From: Furcasterigmium furcatum
Taxonomy: Eukaryota; Ascomycota; Sordariomycetes; Glomerellales; Plectosphaerellaceae
Assembly: GCA_001599815.1 (NCBI GenBank)
Contig: BCIA01000005.1
Coordinates: 2,645,088 to 2,709,087 of the forward strand
Direction of reading: 5' to 3'
Length of the DNA stretch: 64,000 nucleotides
The position numbers and the translations under genes are program-made. How positions within the stretch are numbered: position 1 is the first letter of the stretch; each line of letters starts with the position of its first letter. Under the pieces are notes generated by a model that saw only the letters and a list, made by a program, of their open reading frames with translations, searched no databases and was not told the DNA's origin. Of this stretch, positions 1-11,800 are shown piece by piece.

Positions 1-1050
1 CTTCTGCATATTCTGCAGCCATCACCACTAGAGGAACTAGTTCTGGACTTTTGATCTTTTGACCGGACTTCTGCGAGAGGACATGACCACCGGATGAAAT
101 GGATACCAAATTGCCTGGCTCACGGACTGGTTTCCAGGCGCCTTCCCTGGATGGACTGCCATTGGACTTGCCTCTCTTGATGTTCACGCTTGCCTGGCGC
201 ATTTGTGTGTCCGACGGAGAGCCCTGCCACGGATGCATGGATTCGACCCGTTTTCTCTCCGACTTGCTTCGTTGAAGCTCAGGATCTGTGGACACAATTT
301 TACGAACCTGGTCAGAGGAACCCTATGGAAGTTCGACCCTTTTCTGAGGATATGGCATCAACGACAGCTCTTGTTCGACCACTGGACCGACCACACAACG
401 CCCCTTTCTCTTCCGGACCATAGGATGGCCGACCCGCCCTCACCCAGCATTACCTGCTTGTTGAATTTGAACAGCAGTTCTGCCTTGAGGCCCAGAGGGG
501 ACCATCATGTTTCCATCAACCGACTGGACCCTTTTCGACCCCAGGAGTGCTCCCTGTTGATTTTGCCCTGTTGCGACTGCCCCAATCGACGACCCTTGCG
601 GACCTCAGGACACGCGTTGTTTCGAAACATTGCCGGCTTCATCCTTCCACATGTTGACTGCCACGGATGCCATCGTTTTCTGGACCGACCCACCTGTGCC
701 TCGGAACATTGCATCCCACCCTTTCACGAATCGGAGCCTTCTGTTGCGACCCTGGACTCTTGACAATGCTAGTGTCTCCGGAACTCGCCCATCCCTGGAA
801 CTTTCGCGGACATCACCCCTGGCAGGACCCCGTGCCTCCCGTCACTCCGTTCATGGTCTGTGCACATGATGCCTCCCAACCCCTAACCATGCTCCGAGTC
901 TGGTCGCTAACCTATGCTGAGCCAACAGGAAGCAAAGTTGTTGACATGCTCGAGACGATTTCTTTTTTCCTTGTTCTTATATGCTCGGTTACAGTGGAGA
1001 CACAGCACACTAACCTACCCTCCAGCGACTACAGCTTCTACCAGGCCGCC
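1..1050. other. Long 5' leader/promoter of the C2H2 regulator, GGAC-rich
   Basis: I find no convincing gene here. The frame of the downstream gene stays open back to 667, but the residues before 1051 look non-coding. A branch-site-like CTAACC followed by CCTCCAG ends at 1025, so a short coding or non-coding 5' exon may be spliced on upstream; I could not identify its donor. The stretch is full of GGAC (about 17 copies by hand count, against one or two GTCC) and of TTCGACC and GGACCGACC variants. It also holds several short upstream ORFs. Confidence 0.5.
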
Positions 1051-2826
1051 ATGCCTACCAGCTCTGGAATGTTTCCTTTTTCTTCTTCTCAAACAGGACC
1101 ATCTTCGAACCCTATGAGCGGTTCGTCGTGGGACACGACAGGAGAAGGTTCACAGAACTTCCAGCCTGATTTCCTGGACAATGGATCGTCCCACCTGGGA
1201 GATGCCGAGGACTTCACATTCAACCTCGACGGGTCTATGACACCCCGAGGCCAATCCGCTGCGGACGAGCTCCAAGGCAAGTGGAACATGATGCCTGCCA
1301 CGCCCGTGGCTCTCCCTATCGGCGGCGAACCGATGAAGAGGGAACGGTCCCGGACCTCAACTGGAAGCCACAAGCACCGGATCACCAAGCCCGCCTCCAA
1401 GGCCAAGATGACCTCCATGTCGTCGCACGTGTCCTCACGATTGTCGAACATGGACATGTCAGGTAGTGCTGCCGTCTTCGGCGGATCTCAGACTGCCCCC
1501 ATGGATGTGAACCAGTGCCTCTTCCTGGACAATGGATCGAGCGGCGTCTCGTCCCACATGCTGTTCTCTGACATGCCCCTGGACATGACCATGGGACCGG
1601 ATGGACTGCCTTCTCCGCCGACGGAGATGGCCATGCACGTTGTGCCTTCTCACATTCCGCTGGACCCAGAGACAGGTCTCGCATGCCACTCGCCCTCCGC
1701 CTCCTGGGCGTCTCTCAGCACCCCTGAGTCGCATCTGTCTTCGCCTGCAGGAAGTCCGACGGGAACCTGGCTCCCCGACCCCTTGATGGCGTCGCCACCG
1801 CGCAGCGACAACGCGTCTCCCATTCTGACGGGACACATGAGGTTTGTTTCCCCGTTCTCCGCAACCTTGTGTGTACTGAATTGACACCCCACCTCTTTCC
1901 AGGCCAGACGGAAAATTCCCCGGACAGGACCTGATGGTCAATGACCTCTCTGCCAATATGATGGCCATGGCCGGTGATGACTTCGGCGCCGGCCTTCCGG
2001 CCCCCTTCCCTACCACTCGCCGCTCGTCCAACGAGGGAGAATCTGCCCGCGACCACCCTCTGTACAAGGATGCCAAGCCCGGACAGGATGGTCTCTTCCA
2101 TTGCCCCTGGGAAGGCCAGTCTAACTGCAACCACAAGGCCGAGAAGCTCAAGTGCAACTATGAGTGAGTGCCCTCTAGTGATCTGCCCTTCCGTCCCTGG
2201 TGTGCCTTGACTGACATGTACCTTTCCCCTCTCGCAGCAAGTTTGTGGACTCTCACCTGAAGCCTTACCGGTGCAAGGACTCCTCCTGCGAGAACGCCAG
2301 GTTCTCGTCCACTGCCTGCCTCCTTAGGCACGAGCGTGAGGCCCACGCTATGCATGGACACGGCGACAAGCCTTTCCTTTGCTCGTACGATGGATGCGAC
2401 CGCTCCATGCCCGGAAATGGCTTCCCCCGCCAGTGGAACCTCCGCGATCACATGAGGCGTGTGCACAACGACAACCGTCTGCCTGGATCCCCCACCGGCA
2501 CCGCCCAGGGCCAGCAGCCTTCCAAGGGCCGCAAGCGCAAGGATGCCCCCAAGGCCGCGCCTGCTCCCAGCCGCAAGACCAGCGCCAAGGCCTGCGTCGT
2601 CGAGGCAGCCACCCGCGAGAGCCAGTCGCAGCGTCCCCTGATCGAGGAATGGACCGTCCACCAGAAGGCTCTTGAGTCGATTGTCCGCGAGCTCGGCCTC
2701 CCCCAGAGCACCAGGAACCTGCAGCTCATCCAGAACGCCCAGGACCACCTCTCCGCCATGAGCAACCTCGATGCTGGCATGGCCGGTAACATGCAGGCCT
2801 CCCTCCGCAGGTCTTACAGTGGTTGA
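1051..2826 (+). CDS. C2H2 zinc-finger transcription factor
   Basis: Predicted nuclear DNA-binding regulator of about 546 aa, in three exons: 1051-1841, 1903-2163 and 2238-2826. Both introns have GT-AG ends and keep frame. The N-terminal two thirds is Ser/Pro/Met-rich and disordered, and contains the peptide FLDNGSS twice. The C-terminal part has three Cys/His clusters: a degenerate one straddling intron 2 (FHCPWEGQSNC...KCNYDKFVDSH), then CKDSSC...HEREAH, then CSYDGC...HMRRVH. A basic KGRKRKD stretch follows and could be a nuclear signal. A conserved-looking helical C-terminus ends at a TGA at 2824-2826. The finger spacing is atypical of classical TFIIIA fingers but matches a fungal-specific C2H2 group; I cannot name the orthologue. 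The start is uncertain: 1051 is the first plausible ATG, but an acceptor at 1024-1025 suggests an upstream exon. Confidence 0.8.
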
Positions 2827-3887
2827 AAGGCTGGCCCAGTTTGTTGGCAGTCTAACACCTTGCCCTGGAGCGGAATCATGTATGCAGCCAAGCCTGGCTG
2901 TCTCCGCCACAGGTACCCGGATCCTGCTTCCGAGCACCATGAGTGCGCATGGAATCCAAGCCACGCGGCCCCCTTGAAGGCCATGGATCGGCCTGCGTTG
3001 CCACCTCACGGCTGCCCAGCCAGCCTGGACACCAGTAGAGCGCCGGTGCCAGGTGACTCGCACAGAGCAGAGCTCTAAGCTCCGAGGCGCGTCGTTGACG
3101 CGATCCGCGGGCATGGACGCTCGCTCACGAGGGACTGCAGGTGCAGCCACACCGAAGATCGAAGACTGCCTCGAGCCATCCTCGGGAGAGCTTGGGAGCA
3201 ATCTTTGCCGGTGATCTGAGGAGGAAGAATCGAGAACGACGGGATTGGATGAGAGTGTGAGAGAGAGATAGACTAGTGATCATTTTGAGAGCTTGAGAGA
3301 CAAGACGTCGGGAGATTGACAACTACAGATAAGATGGACAGCCACATGAATGGCCAGTTGCCATGCGGAGGAAGCGAGGTTATAGACAGTGAGATGGGAT
3401 ATTTAGATGAATGATTGATGAGACATGTTCGCAAGACTATTGTTCAAAACATCTGTGACTTGTTGTTGAGGCTCCCTTCGCCAGCGCCTTGATGATGATG
3501 GGGACAAGCCTTCATGGCTCTGGCCGACGAGAGTGGGTTTTGTTCTGTGTTGGCCCTCGACATCGGCGGTGGGAGCGGCCGGAAGAGACGCCGAGGTCGG
3601 CGATGCCATCCACTACGAGTACGGGGCCTTTGGGGGAGAGATGGCTAGAAGGTCGGCGACTAAGCGACCAGAGACGATCACCGTCGGGTTATCGCCGTCC
3701 ACTCGGTACTCCAACAGGCTTTCCCCCGTTTCCATCCGCCCTCAGCCGCAGCTCTATTTAAGCCAACCCAACATCTAATTGCACGGCATCTGCCCCTCGC
3801 CTCAATACTTGACCCGCCACCACCCGCCACCCATCAAGATTTTATCTCAACGACCCGGTCACACAGAATACCGCCATCTCGCCCAGC
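2827..3887. other. Intergenic: 3' UTR and promoter of the next gene
   Basis: No gene seen. The first part is the likely 3' UTR of the zinc-finger gene. The end holds the promoter of the small Cys-rich gene, with a TATTTAA box near 3757 and pyrimidine-rich sequence after it. Confidence 0.5.
3755..3763 (+). promoter_or_regulatory. TATA-like box of the small Cys-rich gene
   Basis: The sequence CTATTTAAG lies about 125 nt upstream of the ATG at 3888, a usual distance for a fungal core promoter with a short leader. It is identified by motif only. Confidence 0.35.
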
Positions 3888-4153
3888 ATGTGCATGAAGG
3901 CGACTTGCCCCAACTGCTGTAAGTCAAACGCTGGTACACTTCGCGCTGGAAGCGTGACTGACTGAGACGGCGCGCAGCGAAGCAGACGTGGCGCGGGTGC
4001 GGGAGCCACATCCCGTCCGCCCTGTCGGGCGTCCCGGAGGAGGAATGGTGCACCTGCGAGCCCAAGGTCGAGGTCGAGGGGAAGAAGTACCCCCCTGCGG
4101 CGCCTTTCCAGATCCCCGGCCTGTCGTGGTTGACGGGCGGCGCGAAGCAGTGA
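3888..4153 (+). CDS. Small conserved cysteine-rich protein (68 aa)
   Basis: Two-exon gene too short for a simple ORF scan: exon 1 is 3888-3918 and exon 2 is 3978-4153. The 59-nt intron starts GTAAGT, contains CTGACTGAC and ends CGCAG. The protein begins MCMKATCPNC and has a Trp-Arg-Gly-Cys-Gly-Ser-His segment (WRGCGSH), then a SALSGVPEEEWCTCEP segment and a VEGKKYPP segment. Six cysteines sit in three C-x(n)-C pairs, suggesting a small metal-binding or disulphide fold. There is no signal peptide, so it is probably intracellular. I recognise this as a pattern found in many ascomycete genomes as an uncharacterised small protein (recollection, not a search). No function is assigned. The exact phase match across the intron and the dense Cys pattern make a chance ORF unlikely. 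Confidence 0.8.
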
Positions 4154-5931
4154 GCCCGGGGAGGGAGTCGTCGGGGTTTGGGTCGGGACGAAGGTGGAAT
4201 GATTCTCTGCCATCCATCATGTCTGGCCCGGAAGGATGATGTGGTATCTGTCTGTCAGCGGGTGGCGTTCGTCGGGAGGTGTGATGCGATTGGCCTCAGG
4301 ATCAAGGCGTTCAGGCGTGAGATAGATGGGACGGAGGTTAGAGGAGGAGACATCCGTGGATGTTTCGTAGTTAGTAGGGAGAGATACAGGTGACGACGGT
4401 GCCATGTGCCGTTGACATGCGACAAACACTGAATGACCAATCGCATCTGGGGAAACATGCAGCGATCCTTGTCAAGAAGACGGGACGGACAAGATGCTGG
4501 TTCGAGTTCACTCACCACCGTGGTGTTCCCCGATGTGGATGGTCAGGGCATTCAATGCATGAACCGCAAGAGGAACGGACCTCCCGTGGCGAGGGACGAA
4601 TGTACATGGCAGTGAGCAGACAGTCCCGGATACGGGAGGAGGGATTTCTTGGTGTAGGTGGGATTGATCGCGATCCTGTTCATGTCAACTTCCTACTTTC
4701 CGCTTATCCTCAGTCACTTGCCATGACTACTATCTGACACCCCGGGGCAACCGCCGCAGGTGGCCACGAGTTCGTTCCATGACCAGGACGGTTCATCCAT
4801 CATTCCAATTCTGTCGAGACGGCCTAACCCAAAACGAGTGTGTTCGTCACAAATCAACTGTGGGTGGCAGCACGGCAGCTCGACGATCCGGACCGGAGAA
4901 ACGGGGAAATGCCGCCCAAGAACAAGAACATGGAAGAACAAAGGAAAGGAAACTGTTTCCTCGCCCTGACACGGACGTCGTTTGGACCCCTGGCGCACGC
5001 CGCCGTCGCCGCCGCCGCCGCCGCTGAGTGACTGACACGCAGCGTCCGTGCGGAACGGCCTCCTTCACCATCATGATCAATCAGCCTTGGTGATTGACGA
5101 CGAGCTCGGATCCTCTGCTGCCGGCAGATCGACCTCCACATCCCGCGGAGGAGGAAGACCGGATCTGCGAACATGTTCGCTCTGCGGTGGAGGTTCGTTC
5201 ACTTCACCCGCGGAAGCTGTCTTGGTAGTATCCTCCTCTATGCCAGCCTACCTATCTGGGCATCTATAGTATCTAGGTACTCCAGGAAGACCGAGTCAGT
5301 TCTCTCAGATAGACGAGGGGATGCTCTCTGCGCCACCTGAGCAGTGACATCCCGCGCCAACCCCGACCTGATTCTCTTGTAGATCGTTCGGGAGACGCAC
5401 AAGCCGTGCCCTGGCCTCACCCATCCCACCCCCCGCCCAGGGCCCAGTCCTTCTCTTACACGCGTGCTTCGCGATGCTGTCAGTGCGCCGCACCAAGAGT
5501 TCCTATCACACCGGTGCGTGTCCGACATGGTGACAATACGGCTCAGCCTCTATCGTTAGCCCAGCATCTGGTTTGGCTGTCCGAATCTCGTCGGGCTGGT
5601 AGCGTCTAAGCCTGGTTCAACCAGCCATGAGGTCCCTTGTCATCCGGCGCCTGTCATCCAAGACACCACCCCGTTGCATTTCTTAAGAATACGACATCAC
5701 CATCAGCAGACTTCTGTCATTTCTGCTGCTGGTTCGTCCGCCCGAGCACGGCCCATCTGTTTTATCATGCGCCTGTATAAGTAATTCCCATCCCCTTGCC
5801 CCTGATCACCAGTCTGGCACTGGCCATCCTCCCTCCCCCATTGCCCATCATCGACACACCAGTGCGCGGGTTGAACACCATTTCGACGAGACTCGGTCCC
5901 GTGGGCCACCAAAGCAAGCGAATCTCGGAAC
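4154..5931. other. Intergenic region with GCC-repeat; promoter of PTH11-like gene
   Basis: No gene that I can support. It contains a (GCC)n run at about 5000-5024. A TATAAGTA box near 5774, about 155 nt before the next ATG, is a plausible core promoter. Short ORFs on both strands show no domain or codon-bias support. Confidence 0.45.
5000..5024. repeat. GCC trinucleotide microsatellite
   Basis: An imperfect (GCC)n tract of about eight units, with one GTC interruption, in non-coding sequence. Confidence 0.8.
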
Positions 5932-7240
5932 ATGAGGGCGCCTCCCGTCGACGTCCTGCTCAGCTGGCCTACACCAGACTACGAGAACCCGGACCGGACC
6001 GGCCCAGCTGGGACAATCATCTCCATCATCCTCGTCGTCCTCGTGACCCTGCTTCTAGCTATCCGCGTCTACACACGCAGGTTCATCACGCATGGCTTCG
6101 GCTGGGACGACATCCTCATCCTCATCGCCTACGTTCCAGCGCTGGGGTTCACCGCAACGGGCATCGCGGCCCAGGAGCACTTTGGCTGGGGCACGGATGT
6201 CTGGGATGTCCGACCCGAGCGGTTCCCGGGCAGCCTCAAGTCGGGCCTGGCCAGCTACGTCCTCTTCGATCTTGCCACCAGCCTCACAAAGCTCTCCATG
6301 CTGGCGTTGATATACCGCCTCGCGTGCTCGGCGTCGAAAACGCTGAGATACATCGTCATTGGTCTCGTGGTGTTTATCGTTTCGAACTGTGTTTGCTTCC
6401 TGCTTGTCATGTTGCTCCAATGCCGGTACGTCTTGTCTTGCGCGCGCCCACCAAGGGGCCAATGTACTTACTGATAACTCGCCATCCAGCCCCCTTCATC
6501 AATACTGGGAGGTGTCCTTCACGGAACAGAACTGCATCAACGAGGCCATCCACCTCCTCGTTGCCGGCATCATCAACACCTCGTCGGACTTCATCGTTGT
6601 CATCCTCCCCCTGACCATCATCCACCACCTGCAGAGCGCGGATAGCAAGCTCTCCCCACGCCAGGTCATCATCGTCAACGTCCTCTTCGCCGCCGGCTTC
6701 CTCGCCTCTGCCGCAGGCGGAGCCCGCACATACATCACATGGGTCATGACCACCCACAGGGATCACAACATCACGCGCCGTGCGCTGCTCAGCTGGCTCG
6801 CATCCACGATCGAGCTGTACGTTGGTATCATGGCGGCAAGCGCACCCGCGACGAAGCCGTTCTTCGCAAAGTACCTGCCCTCGATCATCGGTGCCACGAC
6901 GCTGTCGAGATCCAGGTCGAGGCCCGGGGTGCGGGCTGGTTCGGCACGGGATTCGATCTCGGCGAGAAAGGGGTCGAGCGAGCATGCTGCCTCGCGGAAC
7001 TCGCTCTCAACTATCCACGAGGTTGATGAGAGTCCAGTCTTCAGCCGCCCCGTGGAGGTTTCGGAGCCGAAGAGGGTCACGTTCTACGACGTGAATAAGC
7101 CGCTGCCGAGGGTTGATAAAGGGACGTCTGTATATTCGTTTCCAATCCAGCTGGATCTGAGGGGCGAGGAGGAGAGGACCGGCAGTCGGGGTAGCGATGT
7201 CTCGACGAGGAACTTGACGGAAGGCATGTCGTTCGTGTAG
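5932..7240 (+). CDS. PTH11-like / rhodopsin-domain seven-transmembrane protein
   Basis: Predicted plasma-membrane receptor-like protein of 414 aa, with exons 5932-6425 and 6490-7240. The 64-nt intron starts GTACGT, and CTGATAAC precedes its CCAG end. Seven hydrophobic helices are visible: about residues 27-47 (IISIILVVLVTLLLAIRVYT), then around the WDDILILIAY motif, a long helix with LTKLSMLALIYRL, LRYIVIGLVVFIV, a segment with IINTSSDFIVVILPL, VIIVNVLFAAGFLAS and ALLSWLASTIELYVGIMAAS. The Trp-Asp-Asp after helix 1 and the E-x-x-x-G-I-M-A-A-S-A-P end of helix 7 are hallmarks of the fungal rhodopsin-domain/PTH11-like family. There is no N-terminal CFEM domain. A Ser/Arg-rich cytoplasmic tail of about 100 residues follows. 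Paralogues are numerous in plant-associated and saprobic Sordariomycetes, so ligand and role cannot be inferred. Confidence 0.88.
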
Positions 7241-7512
7241 CCGTTCCTGCGGCGGTTCTTGGTCTGATGAAGCAATGTTTGGATTTATATGGCGATGGCG
7301 TTGGAAATGGGTCCGTAATACCTCAGCTCTGGTTCAATCTCAGTGACAACAGTCCTTACCTACTGCCTGTTTCCTCCCGATTGATGTGAGGTACCATAGC
7401 CTGACACGAAAGCAGGACTGTGAGGTGTTTCTGTGGCGGCTGCCCAAGATTTATTTCATTCAGATCGGGTATCCCTATGCTAATGCGTGCCGATGGTCTG
7501 TGGTCGCGTCTA

Positions 7513-8370
7513 TCAGATGTCCTTGAGAAACTCGGCAACTCTCTCGTTGAGCCAGGCTTGGGCCTCGGGCTGCTTGACTGTGTGGCTCGCCCCGGGGATC
7601 AGGCCGGAGAGAGGATGCACCCTAGCGCCCAACCTCTTCCACGAGTCGACGAGGGCCTCCCTGTCAACGAAAGACGGCACGTGCTCATCCTCGGCCGAGT
7701 ACAGGGCGAGAGCAGGCTTCTCGAAGCGGTTCCAGAACTTGGAGACGGTCTGCTCGTCTAGGTCCGAGGAGAAGTAGTCGTCGTCCCCGCCCCTGCTCAC
7801 CAGGGAGTGCCACCTGTACGCCGTGATGGGATCGAAGGCGTCCTTGACCTGGTCGTGCCGGATGAAGACCTGGCCCTGCCCCTCTGCGATCATCTTGGCA
7901 GTGAGCTCGATGCTGTCCTGGAGGTCTTTGGGGTCGATGAACATGGCGGCGGCCTCGCGGTCTGAGACGCAGCCCTGGAGGATGAAGCCATCTGCGGGCT
8001 GGGCCTTGTTGGTGGCGTACTCCATGCAATCCTGTGATCCAGTCGAGTGGCCCATGATGACGATCTTCTCCCTGCCCAGGCCTCTGAGATACTGCACGAG
8101 GGACTCGATGTCCTCTGCGTCGTTCTTCAGGCTGGAGTAGCCGAAACCGGTGAACGAGCTCCTCATGCGGATCTCGAAGATGGAGTAGTCCCGGCCAGCA
8201 GCCTCAAGATGCTGAGCAAGGGGAAGCACATAGGGAACGGTGTGCGGGCCATCGCCCAGTCCTCCCACGAAGATGATGGCGTTGAGGGCGTCGGCTTTGC
8301 CCACTTCGTAGGCTCGTGACCCCTGGGTTGCCGACTTGAAGGCGTGGACTGTGCAGCTGTACGGCCGCAT
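7513..8370 (-). CDS. DUF1749 alpha/beta-hydrolase (SidJ-type esterase family)
   Basis: Intronless 285-aa protein with an alpha/beta-hydrolase fold. The N-terminal IIFVGGLGDGPHT segment supplies the oxyanion-hole region. The nucleophile elbow is GHSTGSQD (residues about 118-125, Ser at the centre). An acidic residue lies in the AEDEHVP segment and the C-terminal catalytic His in GASHTV. This layout is typical of DUF1749, the family that includes the Aspergillus fumigatus siderophore esterase SidJ. No siderophore biosynthesis genes are nearby, so that substrate is not implied; other family members are uncharacterised. It is transcribed divergently from TTI1. The start at 8370 is the first ATG and gives a normal family length. 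Confidence 0.85.
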   Translation of the reverse strand: MRPYSCTVHAFKSATQGSRAYEVGKADALNAIIFVGGLGDGPHTVPYVLPLAQHLEAAGRDYSIFEIRMRSSFTGFGYSSLKNDAEDIESLVQYLRGLGREKIVIMGHSTGSQDCMEYATNKAQPADGFILQGCVSDREAAAMFIDPKDLQDSIELTAKMIAEGQGQVFIRHDQVKDAFDPITAYRWHSLVSRGGDDDYFSSDLDEQTVSKFWNRFEKPALALYSAEDEHVPSFVDREALVDSWKRLGARVHPLSGLIPGASHTVKQPEAQAWLNERVAEFLKDI

Positions 8371-8864
8371 GTTTGAATGACGAAGACGAAACGAATGTTC
8401 AGTTCAAAGGCGGAAGGGAGGTTTGTGGAGTGAATTCAAGTCGTTGGATCGAAGTTCCAACAACTGGAACGTGAAGCAGCTGAGGCCTGCGGTTCTGGAC
8501 AGGCGGGAGCTGCCCGCCTGAGGTGGGGGCAGATCGGCCCACTAACAGCGCTGATGTAGCTCCCCGAGTGGCCACTGGAAGGGTCCAAATACAGTGCGTA
8601 TAGCCAAAATTAGGAAGCCCGCGCACCGTGATGCCCAAGTTGGGAATTTCGGTGAATCAGCATCTGGCACTCTACTTACCGACAACTTACCTTGACAACC
8701 GACCACCAATACATACCCAGGACGACCAGCATCCTCGCACCTAGTTTTATACCACTTGTCTGTCTCGACCCTACGCTGAGGCACTGGGACTTGCTTGTGG
8801 GACGGACGATTCAGTGGATGAGCGCGCTCAGAGCTCTGCTGGGCGATGAGAATGAGCACTCACC
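8371..8864. promoter_or_regulatory. Divergent promoter region between the DUF1749 hydrolase and tti1
   Basis: A 494-bp non-coding gap between two head-to-head genes. No specific element stands out. Confidence 0.5.
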
Positions 8865-11800
8865 ATGGCGACGTCTTCCTCATCCACGCCGGCACGCAAT
8901 GAGTTCTTCCAACGGGTTTGTGCTCCGAAAGCTCACCCCTCCCCGGCCCGACAGTGCTAACCTCACCACAGCTCAAGCCAATCTGCGTGCCGATTAGCCA
9001 GTTCGCGTTGAAAGGTGCCCAAGGGCCCCAGGATATCCGAAAGCTCACCGATCTGGTCGAGCAGCTGAACGAAGCCATCCGCAGCCAGCTCGACGAAGAC
9101 GCATCTGCCCTGGATGACAAGCTCGCTGATTACATCTTCTTCCCGATATCACACGTTCTCCGAAACGAGGTCGACCATCCCGCCCGCTTGATCGAGGCCT
9201 CGCTGCGATGCACGACCACGCTGATCATCAGTGGCTGGAAGGCCAAGATATCTCCCCAGATCGTCGAGCAGCTCGTCATCCTGCTGACATTCATTATCGG
9301 AGGCGTGCCTGGCAAGGAAACCACCCATGACCCGCCAGAGGAGACCGTGCTCGAGTCACTCAGGTGTCTCTCGGCCCTGGTCAGCATTGCTGGAACATCT
9401 GCTGCCGCCTCTGCGACTCTTGTGGATGCCAAGAACATCCCTGCCCTCGCACACACCGTCACCGTCCTCATCGAGAACATCACGGACGGAAAGACCACGG
9501 AGATTAAGATGCAGGCTCTCAAGGCTATCCAGGCCATCTTTTCGAGCATCAAAGACCATGCGGCCCTGGCCACCGTTCTGCCCGGCGTCGTGTCGAACCT
9601 CGCCAAGCTCTTGTCCACACCTGCGAGAGAAAGGACACGGGTTCTGGTAACAGCTGTCCAGACGTTCAAGTTGGTACTCGTCGCTGTGTTGTCAGACCTC
9701 AAGACCAGATCGATCCTTGCGAAGGCCCGATCGGGCGAGACACCAGAGGCCGACGGTCAGAAGATTCTCAGTCCCGCCTGGTTAAAGGCCACAGTCGGCC
9801 AGATCAAGTTGGCTCTTGTGAACGTTCTGAAGCTCCGCTCAAATTCATCCGAAGACGTGCGGAACGAGCTTGGATGTCTCGCGCTTGCCTTGCTGGACGA
9901 ATGCCACGCCACACTCGAGAACTGCACCTCGATCCTAGTCGAGTCTGCCATCATCCTGGGGCCAGAGGAGGGCAGCGAGTCCAGGATAATCACGAGCTTG
10001 AGCGATCTGGCATCCATATATCCTGAGCTGGGTGAGACAATCAAAGTCGCCGTCTATAACTGGATTACCAGCTTGCCTCGTATCATGCAGTCTGCCGACG
10101 AGGACAAGAAGCAAGCGGCCATCCACAACGTTCTCAAGGGAACGCAGTTGATCGCACGCCTTCAGCTGGACTCATCGACTCTGGAAGATGCAGTGTCGCT
10201 TGCCCTCCGGGACAGCGTCTCCTCGCTCATCCAAGGAGATTCCTCCCAACGAGGTGTTCACTCCATATCTGCTGACTTGCAATCGCTGGAAACAAGGGGC
10301 TTGATCAAGGCGGAGGCATCCAGCTCCAACTATCCACCTGTTGTCTTGAGTCAGGAGAGCCAGACAAAAACAAGATCAGAGATGCTGGCGTTATTGTCCA
10401 AGGTCGGGTCTGCATCTCAGCAGGTCAAACTCTCTCTCGAGATGCTTGACAATGCCCGTGAGCTGCAAGACGCTCCTCAAGTTGCGTCATATTGGTTGTC
10501 GTTCGAGCTCATCAAGGCTGCCTTCACCAAGACCAGCGATATTGATGACTTCTTCGACTTCTCCTCGGTCACAGCAAGCTTCGAAGACCCGGAGGCGGCG
10601 CTGAACGAATTGTACACATACTCCGTCTCCATCCTAGACGCCCATGGGGAGTTCTTGGAAACAGACTGGAGACTCGAAGCTATTGCGCTCGAGGTCACCG
10701 CTTTCGCCGCGTCTCGGTCGAGAGAAGCGTTCAGACCGGAACTCATCGACGTGCTCTATCCGATCGCGACATTACTTGGTTCTCCCGCCCCTCAGCTAAG
10801 GGAGCACGCCATCACGACCCTCAACATCCTCGCATCATCGTGCGGGTACTCCAGCGTGTCCGAGCTCATCGTCGAAAACGCGGACTACATGATCAACTCA
10901 GTGTCCTTGCGCATGAATACGTTGGACATCACACCTGCGTCAACCAAGGTCCTGATCATGATGACCCGGCTCACCGGACCTCGGCTGATTCCATACCTGG
11001 ACGATGTCGTGGCATCGATCTTCGCCGCCCTGGACAACTACCACGGATACCCCATCTTCGTCGAAAGCCTCTTCGCTGTTTTGAAGGAAATCGTCGAGCA
11101 GGGCGTCAAGTCTAGTAACCTCCTCCTTGAGGGGCGCGAGAGCGGCCCCTCAAGCCACAGGAAACGCCGCCCCAAGCCAGCAGACGTCACGGACGCCCTC
11201 CAGCTTCTCGAGATGCGAGCCCAGCGCAAGAAGGACAGAGAAGAAGAAGACGCCACTATCCAAGCCATCCAAGGCCACCCAGACCAACCTTGGGGAACGG
11301 GGAAGCAACAAAAGGGGCATCCGGGAATCGAAGCCCTCGACGACGAAGACGACCAAGCCGTCGCGGAGACGGAGGAGAAGCCCCCCAAAACTCCGACCTA
11401 TGCCCTCCTCGAGAAGGTCGCCAATCTCACACAGCACTACCTCACCTCCCCGACGCCGACCCTGCGGAAGTCCCTCCTCGACCTTCTCGGCACGGTCTCC
11501 CCCGCCCTCTCTGCCGACGAGGATGCCTACCTACCCCTCGTCAACGCCGTCTGGCCCGTCATCCTGCCGCGCCTGTCGGACGCGGAGCCCTTCGTAGTAC
11601 TCGCAGCGTGCGATGCGCTGTGCGTCCTTTGCGCTTCGGCGGGCGACTTCCTCGCCTCCCGCGTCAAGACGGAGTGGTGGGACGGGCTGGGTAAATGGTG
11701 CCGCACGAAGAAAGACGAAGCCTTGCGAAAGGCACAGAGTGGAAACGCGCCGAGAGGTGCGCCGCTGTCGTCGTCGCCGCTGACAGGGGCGAATGTCCTC

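Noticed and set aside
667..1050. Extension of the zinc-finger protein upstream of 1051
   Set aside because: The frame is open but the residues look non-coding, and a branch site plus acceptor ending at 1025 interrupts it. The true 5' exon could not be identified.
4490..4520. GGTTCGAGTTC resembling a tRNA T-loop
   Set aside because: No matching T-stem, anticodon arm or acceptor stem could be folded around it.
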